64,000 bases of DNA from Pseudomonadales bacterium. Its GTDB lineage: Bacteria > Pseudomonadota > Gammaproteobacteria > Pseudomonadales > DT-91. The notes under the pieces are model-generated. The model had not been told where the DNA came from, ran no database searches, and worked only from the letters and a program-made list of their open reading frames with translations. A program made the translations under genes and the position numbers. Location of the stretch: NCBI GenBank assembly GCA_013215055.1, contig JABSRQ010000009.1:107826-171825 (forward strand). Direction: 5' to 3'. Of this stretch, positions 35,034 through 44,896 are shown piece by piece (position 1 is the first letter of the stretch; every line of letters begins with the position of its first letter).

Positions 35034-37127
35034 ATGATCTCAGAATTTAAGCCTTATATTCTTATTGTCGATGACATCCCCGTCAACCTGATCGCGCTGT
35101 CGTCCCTGTTGAAGAAAGTCGATGCCACGGTGATACAGGCCAACTCCGGCAATGAAGCCCTGGCCATGGTACTGGACTATGAGTTTGCACTGATACTGCT
35201 GGATGCACATATGCCGGATATGGATGGCTATGAAGTCGCCGAAATTCTTACTGCCCATGAAGAGACCAGTCACATCCCGATTATCTTCGTCACGGCCGCA
35301 TATAAGGATGAGTTGAGCCGGCGCAAGGGCTATCAGGCCGGGGCCGTCGATTACATACAGAAGCCCATAGAAGAAGATATTCTGCTCTCCAAGGTTAATG
35401 TCTTCCTGGAGCTGCATCGTGTCAAACTGTCTCAACAGCAACTGATAGAGAAGATGGATAGCCTGGTGCAGCAGCGCACCGATGAATTATTGGCCACGCA
35501 GAGGATGGCCAAGGTCTCGGGCTGGAAGATGGATATCAAGACTAGACGCATCGAGGTAGACAGCCAAACCCGGGATATTCTGGGCATAGATGAGAACAAG
35601 AGTCCATCGCAGGTCATTAAAAAGGCACAGAAGGAAGAGGTGTTTCGCATTATCGATGAGGCAATCGATGCAGGGCTGGATACCTTTGAATTTGAATTTA
35701 CTTTCGAATCGGCGCAGGGCGAAGAAAAGACCGCCTATTCTATTGCCAATATCATTTATGAAGACGGGCAGGCTGTCGCCATCAAGGGCTCGGTACAGGA
35801 TATTTCCGAGCGCAAGGAAGCCGAGCGCATGATCAAGTTCATGGCGCAATATGACCCTCTAACAGAATTGCCAAATCGTTACCTTTTTCAGCATCGATTA
35901 AGCCGGGATATTGCCCGCGCCAAGCGCAATAAGAATAGGCTGGCCATCTTACTTATCGACATGGATCACTTCAAGGAAATTAACGATACGCTGGGCCATC
36001 CTATCGGTGATGCGTTGTTAAAAGAGGTCGCTAATCGCCTGCAATCCTTGGTGCGTGAAACCGATACGGTGGCAAGGCTGGGCGGGGATGAGTTTGTCAT
36101 TATCGCCCCCGAGCTGGAAGAAACCATTTCCATTACTAGCATTGCCCAGCGCTGTATAGACCGCCTTGCCCTGCCGTTTGATTTGGAAAGTCACCGGGTA
36201 CATTCAGGCGCCAGCATAGGTATCGCCTTCTTCCCGAATGATGCCAAAGACACCGAAGATCTGTTCAAGTTTGCCGATCTGGCCCTGTATAAATCCAAGG
36301 CCGAGGGCCGCGGTAAATATTATCTCTATGATGAAGAGATGCAGGCCAATATGCGTAACCGCAAGGACAAGGAGGCGGAAATAAAACAGGCCATAGAGCT
36401 CAATCAATTTGAACTGTATTTTCAACCCAAGATTAATCTTCAATCCAATAAGGCCTCGGGGGCCGAAGCCTTAATCCGCTGGAATCATCCGGACAAGGGC
36501 CTGATATTTCCCGACAATTTTATCCCGCAGGCAGAACACTCGAACCTGATTGTTCAGCTGGGCGACTGGGTCATTAACGAGGCCTGTAGGATAGAGAAAA
36601 AATGGCGCACTGAAGGCTATTCATTACCGATTGCAGTCAATGTCTCGGCGGCACAAATCAAGAAGTCTGACTTTACCGACAAGTTGATGGCCGCCATTCA
36701 TCAGCACCAGATTAGCCCTGAGTTTATTGAAATAGAAATTACCGAAAGTTCCATACTGCAATACGATGATGAGAATAAGAAAGTCTTCGACGACATTCAT
36801 AGTCACGGAATATGTATTGCGTTAGATGATTTTGGCACCGGTTATTCGTCTATCACCCATCTGAAATTGAATATCGCTCAGGTGTTAAAGATCGATAGAA
36901 GCTTCGTCAATAACCTGATGTCTGATGAATGTGATGCGGCGCTGATCGAAATGCTGATCAATATCTCCCATAAACTGGGCATGAAGGTGGTGGCCGAAGG
37001 CGTGGAGACGCAGGAGCAGGTGCAAAAGCTGCACAGCTTTATGTGTGATGAGGTGCAGGGCTATTATTATCAGAAGCCGCTGCCGGAGCCTCAGTTTCTG
37101 CAATGGCTGGGGCAATTTCATCAGTAA
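35034..37127 (+). CDS. REC-PAS-GGDEF-EAL cyclic-di-GMP signalling protein
   Basis: About 697 residues from the ATG at 35034 (an adjacent TTG at 35031 is the alternative). Order: receiver (phospho-acceptor Asp57 in LLDAHMPDMDG, KP at about 111), linker coiled coil, a PAS-like domain (about 155-265), GGDEF with intact ARLGGDEF, and EAL with intact EALIRW and DDFGTGYS. Both catalytic domains look active, so it could make or destroy c-di-GMP depending on phosphorylation. It is convergent with the CheB/CheR/kinase operon, and the hybrid kinase there is the likely phosphodonor. Confidence 0.93.
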   Translation: MISEFKPYILIVDDIPVNLIALSSLLKKVDATVIQANSGNEALAMVLDYEFALILLDAHMPDMDGYEVAEILTAHEETSHIPIIFVTAAYKDELSRRKGYQAGAVDYIQKPIEEDILLSKVNVFLELHRVKLSQQQLIEKMDSLVQQRTDELLATQRMAKVSGWKMDIKTRRIEVDSQTRDILGIDENKSPSQVIKKAQKEEVFRIIDEAIDAGLDTFEFEFTFESAQGEEKTAYSIANIIYEDGQAVAIKGSVQDISERKEAERMIKFMAQYDPLTELPNRYLFQHRLSRDIARAKRNKNRLAILLIDMDHFKEINDTLGHPIGDALLKEVANRLQSLVRETDTVARLGGDEFVIIAPELEETISITSIAQRCIDRLALPFDLESHRVHSGASIGIAFFPNDAKDTEDLFKFADLALYKSKAEGRGKYYLYDEEMQANMRNRKDKEAEIKQAIELNQFELYFQPKINLQSNKASGAEALIRWNHPDKGLIFPDNFIPQAEHSNLIVQLGDWVINEACRIEKKWRTEGYSLPIAVNVSAAQIKKSDFTDKLMAAIHQHQISPEFIEIEITESSILQYDDENKKVFDDIHSHGICIALDDFGTGYSSITHLKLNIAQVLKIDRSFVNNLMSDECDAALIEMLINISHKLGMKVVAEGVETQEQVQKLHSFMCDEVQGYYYQKPLPEPQFLQWLGQFHQ

Positions 37128-37148
37128 ATGCCAGACAACATTTTGATA

Positions 37149-37742
37149 CTAGAGCTGGCTTAGCAATCGCCTTGTGAGTCCCTGTGTATTCTCCACCGCA
37201 TCGGCGCTTAAGTGGGATTTTTTCAGGGCCATCAGGGCTGCCCTGGGCATAACATCTACCGTCGCAGTGACAGGGTCCTGCACAAAGACCTGTCCACCTC
37301 TTTGTTTGATAGCCACCAGACCATCGGCTCCATCGGCATTGGCGCCGGTTAGCAATATGCCCAGCAGCTCTTCTTCCAAAGCATCGGCCGCCGACATGAA
37401 CAATACATCGATGGACGGGCGGCAGCATAGCACCTTGTCATCCAGTGATAACGCCAACGTTAAGTCCTTCTCCAGTAGCAGATGATAAGACGGCGGGGCA
37501 ATATAAATGGTTCCGCTGCATAGCGTTTCTCGTTCACAGGCTTCCTTGACCTGCAGCTGACAATGCCTGGCCAACACGATCGATAACATATTGTCTCCTT
37601 CGGATGCAGGCAGGTGGCAGACGATGATGATGGGCACGCGGTAACTGCTGGGTAAAGGCTGTAGTAACTGTATCAGTGTCTCTATGGCACCGGCAGAAGC
37701 GCCTATGACAATGGCACGTACTGACAAGCTGGCCTCAGACAT
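37149..37742 (-). CDS. cheB: Stand-alone CheB methylesterase domain
   Basis: The protein has 197 residues, only the CheB catalytic domain. The Ser-His-Asp triad is visible: Ser16 in GASAGA, His43 in VCHLP and Asp137 in TGANADGADG. There is no receiver domain. It starts 2 bp after CheR and is last in the operon kinase, CheR, CheB. Such CheB/CheR pairs next to hybrid kinases are typical of non-chemotaxis signalling systems, where they modify kinase or receptor methylation. Confidence 0.9.
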   Translation of the reverse strand: MSEASLSVRAIVIGASAGAIETLIQLLQPLPSSYRVPIIIVCHLPASEGDNMLSIVLARHCQLQVKEACERETLCSGTIYIAPPSYHLLLEKDLTLALSLDDKVLCCRPSIDVLFMSAADALEEELLGILLTGANADGADGLVAIKQRGGQVFVQDPVTATVDVMPRAALMALKKSHLSADAVENTQGLTRRLLSQL

Positions 37743-37744
37743 GC

Positions 37745-38587
37745 CTAGAACCGCTTTTGAAACAGGCGTTCATGCTGAGTCAGGGCCTTATAATGCGACT
37801 CGGCTGTGGTAAAGGAAATATCTTCCTTGGTGCCTATACACAGGTAACCACCGGGTACCAGAGAGTCGGTAAACAACGACAGACAGCGGTTCTTGAGTTC
37901 CTTGTCGAAATAAATCATGACATTTCTACACATCACCAGATTAGCTTCACAGAATACACCGTCGCAGGCCAGATTATGGTCCGTGAAGAAGATGTTTTTC
38001 TTCAGCTCGGGATGCAGATGAATATAATTATATTTGCTGACATAATAATCCGAGAAGGCGCCGCTGCCGCCGGCCAGTTGATAATTTCTCTCGAAACATT
38101 CCAGGTTATCGGCGCTGTAAATGCCCTCGCGGGCAATGTCCAGCGCCTTGTGACTGATATCGGTGGCGTAGATATTGCTACGCTCCAGTAGCTTCTCTTC
38201 TTTTAGCAGTATCGCCAGCGAATAAGCCTCTTCGCCATTGGCGCAGCCAGCCAGCCAGATATTGATCTGCGGATAGGTCGCCAGCATCGGCACAATAATT
38301 TCGCGCAGTTTCTTGAACACATGGGGATCGCGAAACATCTCCGACACCTGTACCGACAGATAGCCAAGTATCTCGCTGATAAAGTCATCGTCATACAGCA
38401 GCAAGGGAATCAGCTCAGAAATATGTGCCAGTTTATGGGCTTCGGTGAGGCTCAGTATGCGTCGCTTTAACGAGGCCTTGGCATAGCGGGAAAAGTCATA
38501 TTCATATTTTTGATGTACCGCCGCTATAAACAGCTCAATTTCAATATCATCGATGCTGCGGTGTGCATTTAACGGGGCCGATTTCAT
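37745..38587 (-). CDS. cheR: CheR methyltransferase
   Basis: The protein has 280 residues with the CheR N-terminal helical domain and SAM-binding domain (IWLAGCANGEEAYSLAILL; RNVMIYFD; LVPGGYLCIGTKE). It uses SAM to methylate glutamates of receptor or kinase helices. Its start overlaps the kinase stop by 4 bp (ATGA), so it is translationally coupled to it. Confidence 0.92.
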   Translation of the reverse strand: MKSAPLNAHRSIDDIEIELFIAAVHQKYEYDFSRYAKASLKRRILSLTEAHKLAHISELIPLLLYDDDFISEILGYLSVQVSEMFRDPHVFKKLREIIVPMLATYPQINIWLAGCANGEEAYSLAILLKEEKLLERSNIYATDISHKALDIAREGIYSADNLECFERNYQLAGGSGAFSDYYVSKYNYIHLHPELKKNIFFTDHNLACDGVFCEANLVMCRNVMIYFDKELKNRCLSLFTDSLVPGGYLCIGTKEDISFTTAESHYKALTQHERLFQKRF

Positions 38588-41500
38588 CGCTCTACATCGT
38601 TTAGCAGTGCATTAATTTTCTCCAGTAACTGGGCAATATCGACAGGTTTGGCAATATAATCATTGGCTCCGAGTTGCAGGCATTTCTTTTTTTCGGCCTG
38701 ACCGGACTTGGCGGTGACGGCAATAATGGGCAGGGTCTTGGAGACCAACTTACGAATATTTTGCATGGCATCATAGCCATTGACGCCGGGCATCATGATA
38801 TCCATTAACACAAGATCCACGTCTTTATTCTGTTCCAGCCTCTCCTGGGCTTTCTGCCCGTCCTTGGCCATGATGACATTGATGTTTTGAGACTTCAGCG
38901 TCTTGGATAGCGCAAACACATTGCGCATATCATCATCCACCAGCAAGATAGTCTTGCCGCTGATGCCGGCATAGCTGATCTGTGCGCTAGTATTTCTGGA
39001 GCTGCTGTTGGGGCCGGCCTCCTTGATGCTGTGAAAGAACAGCTCCACCTCACTCTGCAGGCGTTCCTGAGAATGGCCACCTTCGACGATGATGTTCTGT
39101 GTATATTCCCTGACCTGCTGACTGGTCTCTTCATCCAGCTCGGTAGACGAATAAATAATCAGCGGCAGGGCCTGATTGTGCGCGCTGGAAAGATCCGCCA
39201 GTAAACGCATGCTGCCGGGGTTGTTCAGGTCCTGTGACATGATGATGCAATCGATGCTTTCGTTCTTGAGTATGGTGATCAAGGCCAGCGTGTCCTGTTC
39301 GATCAGAATCTCGGCATCGGTTTTTCTCAGCGATGCGAGCATTTTCTCATCCACCGTATTGGGCGATGCGATGACTAACACACGCTTAAGTTTATTATTG
39401 GATTTGCTCTGTAACAGATTGAAGGTCTCATTTAATTGATCGCTGGAGACCGGCTTGGTCAAATAACCTACGGCGCCTAACTCCTTGCTCTTGCCATCGT
39501 CTTCCTGCGCCGAGATCATCTGTACCGGGATATTTCTTAGCGCTGCATAGCGTTTAAACTCTGATAGCACATGCCAGCCATCCATGCCGGGCATATTAAT
39601 ATCCAGCATGACACCCGCCGGCAGGTGCTTCCGGGCTAATAACAGGCCGTCATGGCCATTATTGGCGACCAGACATTTAAAGCCATTCTTGCGGGATTGA
39701 TCGTATTGAATTCGGGCGAAGATCTCATCATCCTCTATGACCAGAATCACCTTGTCGCCCTCCTCCAGCATGTCCCGGTCATCGGGAAACGGGGGGGCTG
39801 CGGCCTCATCGATCACTGTGGCGTTAGCTGTATGAGGGGCGACATAGCCCTGATTGGCCGTTGTCGCCGCCTGAGTCGTGGGGGTTTCTGGGATCGCGGC
39901 CTGCTGCTGACTCTCAGGTAAATACAGCGTAAAGGTTGTGCCGGCGCCAAACACACTCTTCACATCGATGGCGCCTCCCATCATATGGGCCAGGGTCTGT
40001 GTGATGGCCAGCCCCAGCCCGCTGCCGCCATATTTTCTGCTGGTGCTGCCGTCGGCTTGCTGGAAGGCCTCGAAGATTGTCGTCAGCTTATCGTTGGCAA
40101 TGCCTATGCCGGAATCCCTGACCGAGATGGCCAGTACATGGGCCGTAATTTCACCCGGCAATGGCGGCGCCTGCTTCTTCTTGATGCGGTTAAACTCCAC
40201 ATCGATACCGCCCTGCTCGGTAAACTTGATGGCATTGGATAGCAGATTATTAAAGACCTGATCCAGCCTGACGCTGTCTATAACCATCTGTGGCGGAAAA
40301 TCAGGCGCGATAGAGACATTCAGAGACAGCCCTTTCTCATCGGTCACATGGGAGAAGAAACGGCTGATATTATCACTGATCTCGGCGGTGGCGATCAGCT
40401 CGTAGATCAGCTCCATCTTGCCGGCCTCTATCTTGGATAGATCAAGAATATTGTTGATCAGTTCCAGCAGATGCTGGCCGCTGTCGTAGATGATTTTGGC
40501 CGAGTAGATATCCTCTTCCGACATCGCACCGCTGGCATTGGTGGCCATATTATTGGCCAGTATCAGCAGACTGTTTAATGGCGTCCTCAGCTCATGGGAC
40601 ATATTGGCGACAAACTGTGACTTGTGCTCGTTGGCCTCCTCCAGACTCTTGGAATAGGCCTCTATATCCTGCTTGGATTTCTCCAGCACCTGCTGCTGTT
40701 CTTCCATTTGTTTGGTTTTCTGTTCGAGAATCTCGTTAGACAGACGCATCTCTTCTTCCGAGGCCTGCAGGTCACAGGTCTTCTGTTCCAGCAGCTCGGA
40801 TTTTTCCTGCAGTTCATCGTTATTGGTGTGCAGTTCCTCGGCCTGCAGGCGCAGCTCCTTATCCGATATTTTCAGTTCATCGGCCATCTCCTGAGTCTGC
40901 TGCAGAAGCAGTGTCGTCTTGTGGGATCTATCGATATTGTCCAGATACAGGCCAATCATCGGCAACACCGATTCCAGCAACGCCTGTTCAACGGCCTCCA
41001 GTGCATGAAAGGCGGCGATCTCCAGCACACCCTGCAGGCGATTATTCTGCACCAGCGGATAGGCGCCGATGGAGACCGGCGTCGCTTCGCCAGTGCCGGA
41101 GCTGATGGCAACATAGTCGGCCGGCGGCTTAGCCAGCGTGATGGGGGTCTTCTCCAGTGCACATTGGCCTACCAGACCCTCGCCCAGATGTAGCTTGTTA
41201 TTCAGCCGCTTTCTATCGGCCAGCGCATAGGCCCCAGCCAGATTCAAGGTCTGGCTTTCATCATCGAAGATATAGAAGGCCGCATGGCCACCACGTAGCT
41301 GCGGGATTAACAGACTCAGAGTCACGTTAATGCCTTCCGCCACCGACTCAACTTTTTGCAGCGCCTCCGACAGTTTGTTGGCATGGGTCTTAATCCAGTT
41401 CTGATCGGTGGTTTCCTGCATTGCATCCCGAAATGTCAGCGCCGACTTGGACATGTCTCCAAACTCATCCTTGCGGTCAACAAAATCGATATTGATGTCG

Positions 41501-42288
41501 AAGTTGCCCTGCGTCAGTTCGGTCAGACTCTCGCTCAACACTTTGGCGGTCTTGATGATGCGAAAATAAATAAATACAAAGGTGCTGATGAAGGTCACTA
41601 TCAGAAGTAACAACATGGCCAACATGATCAGTTTCTGCGTATCGGCCTCGCTCTCATGCTGCACAATCTCATCCTGAGTGCGCCGCTCCACGGCGATAAA
41701 AAAATCATTGATGGGACGCATGATACCGGCCTTCAGTTGATGATACTGTGGTGAATACAGCGACAGCCGCGCCTTATCCCGTTCTTCCCTGGGCGTGGCA
41801 TTTTGTTGGGCAAACTTGATGGTGTTGATGGCATTGTCTTCGAGCTTGATCAGCTCATCGGAATTATTCTGTGCCTGTTGTAATAATGCGAATTCGGCAT
41901 CGGTGAAACCGGCCTGTTGCATCAACATATTTAACGCGATTAATTGTCCGCTGCTGGCTACCTGAGACGGGTCGGCGGCGACGAAATCCCAGTATATTCG
42001 GTGGTAGTTTTCCGGCCTCATCTTCTTACCGTTGCGTATAGCCACCACATCCCAGTATTGCTGCTCGAAGAGCGGGTTGGCGGTGGTGACATAGGTTCTG
42101 GCCAGGCGTGTCAGATCATCCGAACTCTGGCGCAATTCATCGGCCAGCCGATAGGAGTTGAACTGTTTCTGATGACTGGTTCTGACCTTCATATCGGCAT
42201 CGTTATACAGCTCGAATGAGATGATGAGTAAGCCGAAGGCAAGAATATTAACGCTGGCAAGTTTTATTGAGGTGGGTAGTAATCGCAT
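38584..42288 (-). CDS. Large hybrid histidine kinase with HAMP, GAF and three receivers
   Basis: The protein has 1234 residues. Order: TM1 (about 8-27), helical periplasmic sensor, TM2 (about 217-240), HAMP (to about 295), GAF (about 310-455), a long Glu/Gln/Leu-rich coiled coil (about 460-590), HisKA with His565 in SHELRTP, HATPase with GGSGLGLAI, and receiver 1 (DINMPGMDG). A degenerate receiver-like module without a clear acceptor Asp follows (about 965-1075), and then receiver 3 (LMDIMMPGVNGY). This is the pattern of the hybrid kinases that cooperate with CheB/CheR and control behaviour such as biofilm formation. It heads the operon and sits opposite a c-di-GMP enzyme. Confidence 0.93.
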   Translation of the reverse strand: MRLLPTSIKLASVNILAFGLLIISFELYNDADMKVRTSHQKQFNSYRLADELRQSSDDLTRLARTYVTTANPLFEQQYWDVVAIRNGKKMRPENYHRIYWDFVAADPSQVASSGQLIALNMLMQQAGFTDAEFALLQQAQNNSDELIKLEDNAINTIKFAQQNATPREERDKARLSLYSPQYHQLKAGIMRPINDFFIAVERRTQDEIVQHESEADTQKLIMLAMLLLLIVTFISTFVFIYFRIIKTAKVLSESLTELTQGNFDINIDFVDRKDEFGDMSKSALTFRDAMQETTDQNWIKTHANKLSEALQKVESVAEGINVTLSLLIPQLRGGHAAFYIFDDESQTLNLAGAYALADRKRLNNKLHLGEGLVGQCALEKTPITLAKPPADYVAISSGTGEATPVSIGAYPLVQNNRLQGVLEIAAFHALEAVEQALLESVLPMIGLYLDNIDRSHKTTLLLQQTQEMADELKISDKELRLQAEELHTNNDELQEKSELLEQKTCDLQASEEEMRLSNEILEQKTKQMEEQQQVLEKSKQDIEAYSKSLEEANEHKSQFVANMSHELRTPLNSLLILANNMATNASGAMSEEDIYSAKIIYDSGQHLLELINNILDLSKIEAGKMELIYELIATAEISDNISRFFSHVTDEKGLSLNVSIAPDFPPQMVIDSVRLDQVFNNLLSNAIKFTEQGGIDVEFNRIKKKQAPPLPGEITAHVLAISVRDSGIGIANDKLTTIFEAFQQADGSTSRKYGGSGLGLAITQTLAHMMGGAIDVKSVFGAGTTFTLYLPESQQQAAIPETPTTQAATTANQGYVAPHTANATVIDEAAAPPFPDDRDMLEEGDKVILVIEDDEIFARIQYDQSRKNGFKCLVANNGHDGLLLARKHLPAGVMLDINMPGMDGWHVLSEFKRYAALRNIPVQMISAQEDDGKSKELGAVGYLTKPVSSDQLNETFNLLQSKSNNKLKRVLVIASPNTVDEKMLASLRKTDAEILIEQDTLALITILKNESIDCIIMSQDLNNPGSMRLLADLSSAHNQALPLIIYSSTELDEETSQQVREYTQNIIVEGGHSQERLQSEVELFFHSIKEAGPNSSSRNTSAQISYAGISGKTILLVDDDMRNVFALSKTLKSQNINVIMAKDGQKAQERLEQNKDVDLVLMDIMMPGVNGYDAMQNIRKLVSKTLPIIAVTAKSGQAEKKKCLQLGANDYIAKPVDIAQLLEKINALLNDVER

Positions 42289-42707
42289 AATGACTACTTC
42301 ACGTGACTGACTGTGATTGTCTTAAGTTAAGGTGTGAAATCGTTAATCTGCAAGTGTTATCTGCAATGGCCTCAATTTTAGCCGCGGTGCAGTAAGGTAT
42401 AAAGCGCCAACGCCTTTAATGCTAGAAGCACAGCATAAGCATGTTGTGTAGCGTTACGTCAGAAACCCGTAGTGTGTCTAACAGCATTCCATTGTTAATT
42501 CAGAAGGGACTAACGGGAAAACACCATGCTGCGGGGCTCTACAGGGTTGTGCTTGTAGAATAGATAGATTGCTTGGCTAGAGAAATATCTCTGATGACTA
42601 CCCTTGGCCTTAGGCATCTGAAAAGCCGGCGAGATAAACGCAGGGAAGGACTTTTGAGTCAACCCAGTGCCCGTAACTTGTGCTCTGTAGCTTGTTGTTG
42701 GCGGTGT
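42289..42707. other. Intergenic stretch, nothing recognisable
   Basis: About 420 bp between the hybrid kinase start and the end of the hydrolase gene. I see no ORF with family resemblance and no RNA-like or repeat structure. It would hold the kinase promoter, which I cannot place. Confidence 0.4.
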
Positions 42708-43529
42708 TCATTTGCTTTTTTCTACATGGTTCATCACTTCGCGCCACCAGCTTTCACTGGTGAAGTCAGGCCAGCTATTGTGCCGAGCATTCGCTAATCT
42801 CCATTGCCTGCTACCGGCAGGTAGCGAATTAAACAAATGCTCGGTATGGCTGGGAGGAATGATTTCATCTCTCCCTGCTGCGATGACGGCGATATTACCT
42901 TTATAGTCTTGCAGGTTGTGAATCGTATTGTATTGATCCCTTACCAGCCATCGGGCCGGAAAATACCAGTAAATGCTTTGTGCCAATGCTGGCAAAGAAT
43001 CCCAGGGGGTTAATAGAATGATGCCTTGAACGGGAATATGTGACTGAGCCAATACCGAGGCGGCTACCCCTGCACCCAGTGACTCCCCACACAGAAACAG
43101 TGGCTCGCCAAACTGCTCATAAGCTAGGGCCAGGGTGGCGTTGGCATCGGCAACAATATGCCGTTCGCCTACATTTCCAGATCGTCCTCCATAGGCGGGA
43201 TATTCCGCCAGCACGACTCTATACCCCAAGTGAGTTAAGGCCTGCATATAATATGCGCGCTGCCATGCAGCCCCTGCATTGCCATGAAAGACGATGATCG
43301 TGCCCCGGCTGTTTTTTATCGTTTGCTTGGCAATAAAGCCCCGGTATTGATCCGTATCATCGGGCCAAAACTGTAAACCCAGTTGTGTTACTTGTTCACT
43401 GCTGGGTTTGGGGCTTAAAGGCAAGTAAATCAGACGGTTTTGAGCCAGGTAGAGGATGAAGACAACTGCGCTATAACCAAGCAGCAGATGCGTAATGATG
43501 CGTAGCAAGGTATCAAAAAAGATGGACAT
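42708..43529 (-). CDS. Alpha/beta hydrolase with N-terminal membrane anchor
   Basis: About 273 residues from the ATG at 43529; the longer form uses a TTG and has no support. The start has a membrane helix (LLLGYSAVVFILYLAQ). The hydrolase fold has nucleophile Ser in CGESLGAG, an Asp in GRDEIIPP and a His in NARHNSWPD. The oxyanion HGNAGA motif is present. It resembles YfhR/BEM46-type serine hydrolases. Substrate unknown. Isolated leftward gene. Confidence 0.87.
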   Translation of the reverse strand: MSIFFDTLLRIITHLLLGYSAVVFILYLAQNRLIYLPLSPKPSSEQVTQLGLQFWPDDTDQYRGFIAKQTIKNSRGTIIVFHGNAGAAWQRAYYMQALTHLGYRVVLAEYPAYGGRSGNVGERHIVADANATLALAYEQFGEPLFLCGESLGAGVAASVLAQSHIPVQGIILLTPWDSLPALAQSIYWYFPARWLVRDQYNTIHNLQDYKGNIAVIAAGRDEIIPPSHTEHLFNSLPAGSRQWRLANARHNSWPDFTSESWWREVMNHVEKSK

Positions 43530-43673
43530 AGAATGCTGACCATTACGACTTAGTTTATTCACTATAGTCAAAAAAGACCGCAGTCGTTTATGTCTGACAG
43601 CTTACTTCTCTACACGCTGAAAGCTCGCAATGAACTAAACTAATAACATATCAGTCGCTGGGAGAGCATGCCG

Positions 43674-44675
43674 ATGGCCATTGCCAGTAGCTATGCCGAG
43701 TTTAGTACACAGCACCAACTTCATGGCCTTTCAGAGGCCTCATTATCCGCCTTGATGCAAGGTGAGTTTCCCATAGAGAGGGGCAAAGATTTTTTACATT
43801 TCCAACAGTGTATCGATGAAGAATTATTGAATCATCCGGTGATTCGCGCCAATCCCTATACACCCTGGTTTGCCCAAGGCGAGTTCAGCCTTGATCAACT
43901 CAAATTTTTTATCGTACAGTTTTCGGTTTTCTCCAATCAGTTTTTAATCTCACAATTATTCAAGATGCTGTCCGCCAATACACTGGAAGAGATGCATGCA
44001 TCCAAGGAAATTCTGGCTAATGAGATCGGCGTGGTCTTTAACGATACGGGGGGCGGTGTATCCCTCTACGCAGATGACGTCGTATCCCACTATGCAGATG
44101 GCGATGACTCTCAAGATTACACATTCAGTGATGGCAGTGATCACGAAAAATATAGCGCTGCGTTGAGCCAGGATGAAAAACAGTTTGGCGCTATCACCGG
44201 CAGTATAGAAGGGGGGCATTTTCGATTCAAGGCTGCACATTTTGAGTTGTTGATGCGCAGTGCAGCACCTCTGGGCTTGGGCTTTAATGACTTGGGGAAA
44301 CGCAAATTTGGCTGCGAACAGACGTTGTTTTTCTGTGATGAATTATGTCGCCTCTACGGCAGCGATGATTATCAGACCGCGGCTGCGGCTTCCTATGCGG
44401 TAGAAAACTGGGCCGCCGCCGGATTCTGGGGAGAATTAATCTCTGGTATGAAAGCCTATAAAGAGCGCCATCATATCGACAATTTACCGATCACCTTTTT
44501 TACCTGGCACAACAAGCTGGAAGCCAATCACGCCCGTCACACTCAAGAAGAGCTGGAGAGCTACTATTTCAGCAACGATGTTGATGAAAGGCGCTTTATT
44601 CACGAAGGTAATGAGATGCTGGATGGTGTCTATACCTTCTGGCGTGGACTGGATAGTCACAGGCATCTACATTAG
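43674..44675 (+). CDS. Heme-oxygenase-like (CADD/TenA-type) iron-binding redox protein
   Basis: About 333 residues from the second ATG (43674), whose spacing from GGGAG is better than that of the 43668 ATG. The all-helical pattern and motifs fit the heme-oxygenase-like diiron oxidase group: FFIVQFSVFSNQF, NEIGVVFND, a central AAASYAVENWAAAGF and the C-terminal LEANHARHTQEELE that would hold paired carboxylate/His metal ligands. Some members oxidise small amino-acid-like or fatty substrates. The reaction is unknown and there is no adjacent biosynthetic gene. Confidence 0.75.
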   Translation: MAIASSYAEFSTQHQLHGLSEASLSALMQGEFPIERGKDFLHFQQCIDEELLNHPVIRANPYTPWFAQGEFSLDQLKFFIVQFSVFSNQFLISQLFKMLSANTLEEMHASKEILANEIGVVFNDTGGGVSLYADDVVSHYADGDDSQDYTFSDGSDHEKYSAALSQDEKQFGAITGSIEGGHFRFKAAHFELLMRSAAPLGLGFNDLGKRKFGCEQTLFFCDELCRLYGSDDYQTAAAASYAVENWAAAGFWGELISGMKAYKERHHIDNLPITFFTWHNKLEANHARHTQEELESYYFSNDVDERRFIHEGNEMLDGVYTFWRGLDSHRHLH

Positions 44676-44896
44676 CAGAGTTTATTCGGCATCGGGCTGA
44701 TTTCAGGTGTAGCCTGCTGAAAATCGGCGAGATAGGACATCCATGACTTTGTTATAAGCTGATTGACAAATCAAAGCTGTAAATCTAGCGTTAAGCCATA
44801 AGCTCTAGGAATCCTTGTGTGAATCATGTTTTAACGCTAAATCTGTTGGTTTATGTGGTTCATTAATGAGTCTGTTCGCTCTTGCAGGGCTGGTCA

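Noticed and set aside
37039..37428. Minus-strand ORF of 129 codons overlapping CheB
   Set aside because: It lies in another frame across the CheB gene and the end of the GGDEF-EAL gene. The composition is abnormal (Cys/Arg/His rich), so it is a shadow.
40624..41193. Long plus-strand ORF of 189 codons inside the hybrid kinase
   Set aside because: It is antisense to the coiled-coil region of the kinase, which has repetitive Leu/Glu codons that give an open Leu/Gln/His-rich frame. No ribosome site or family.
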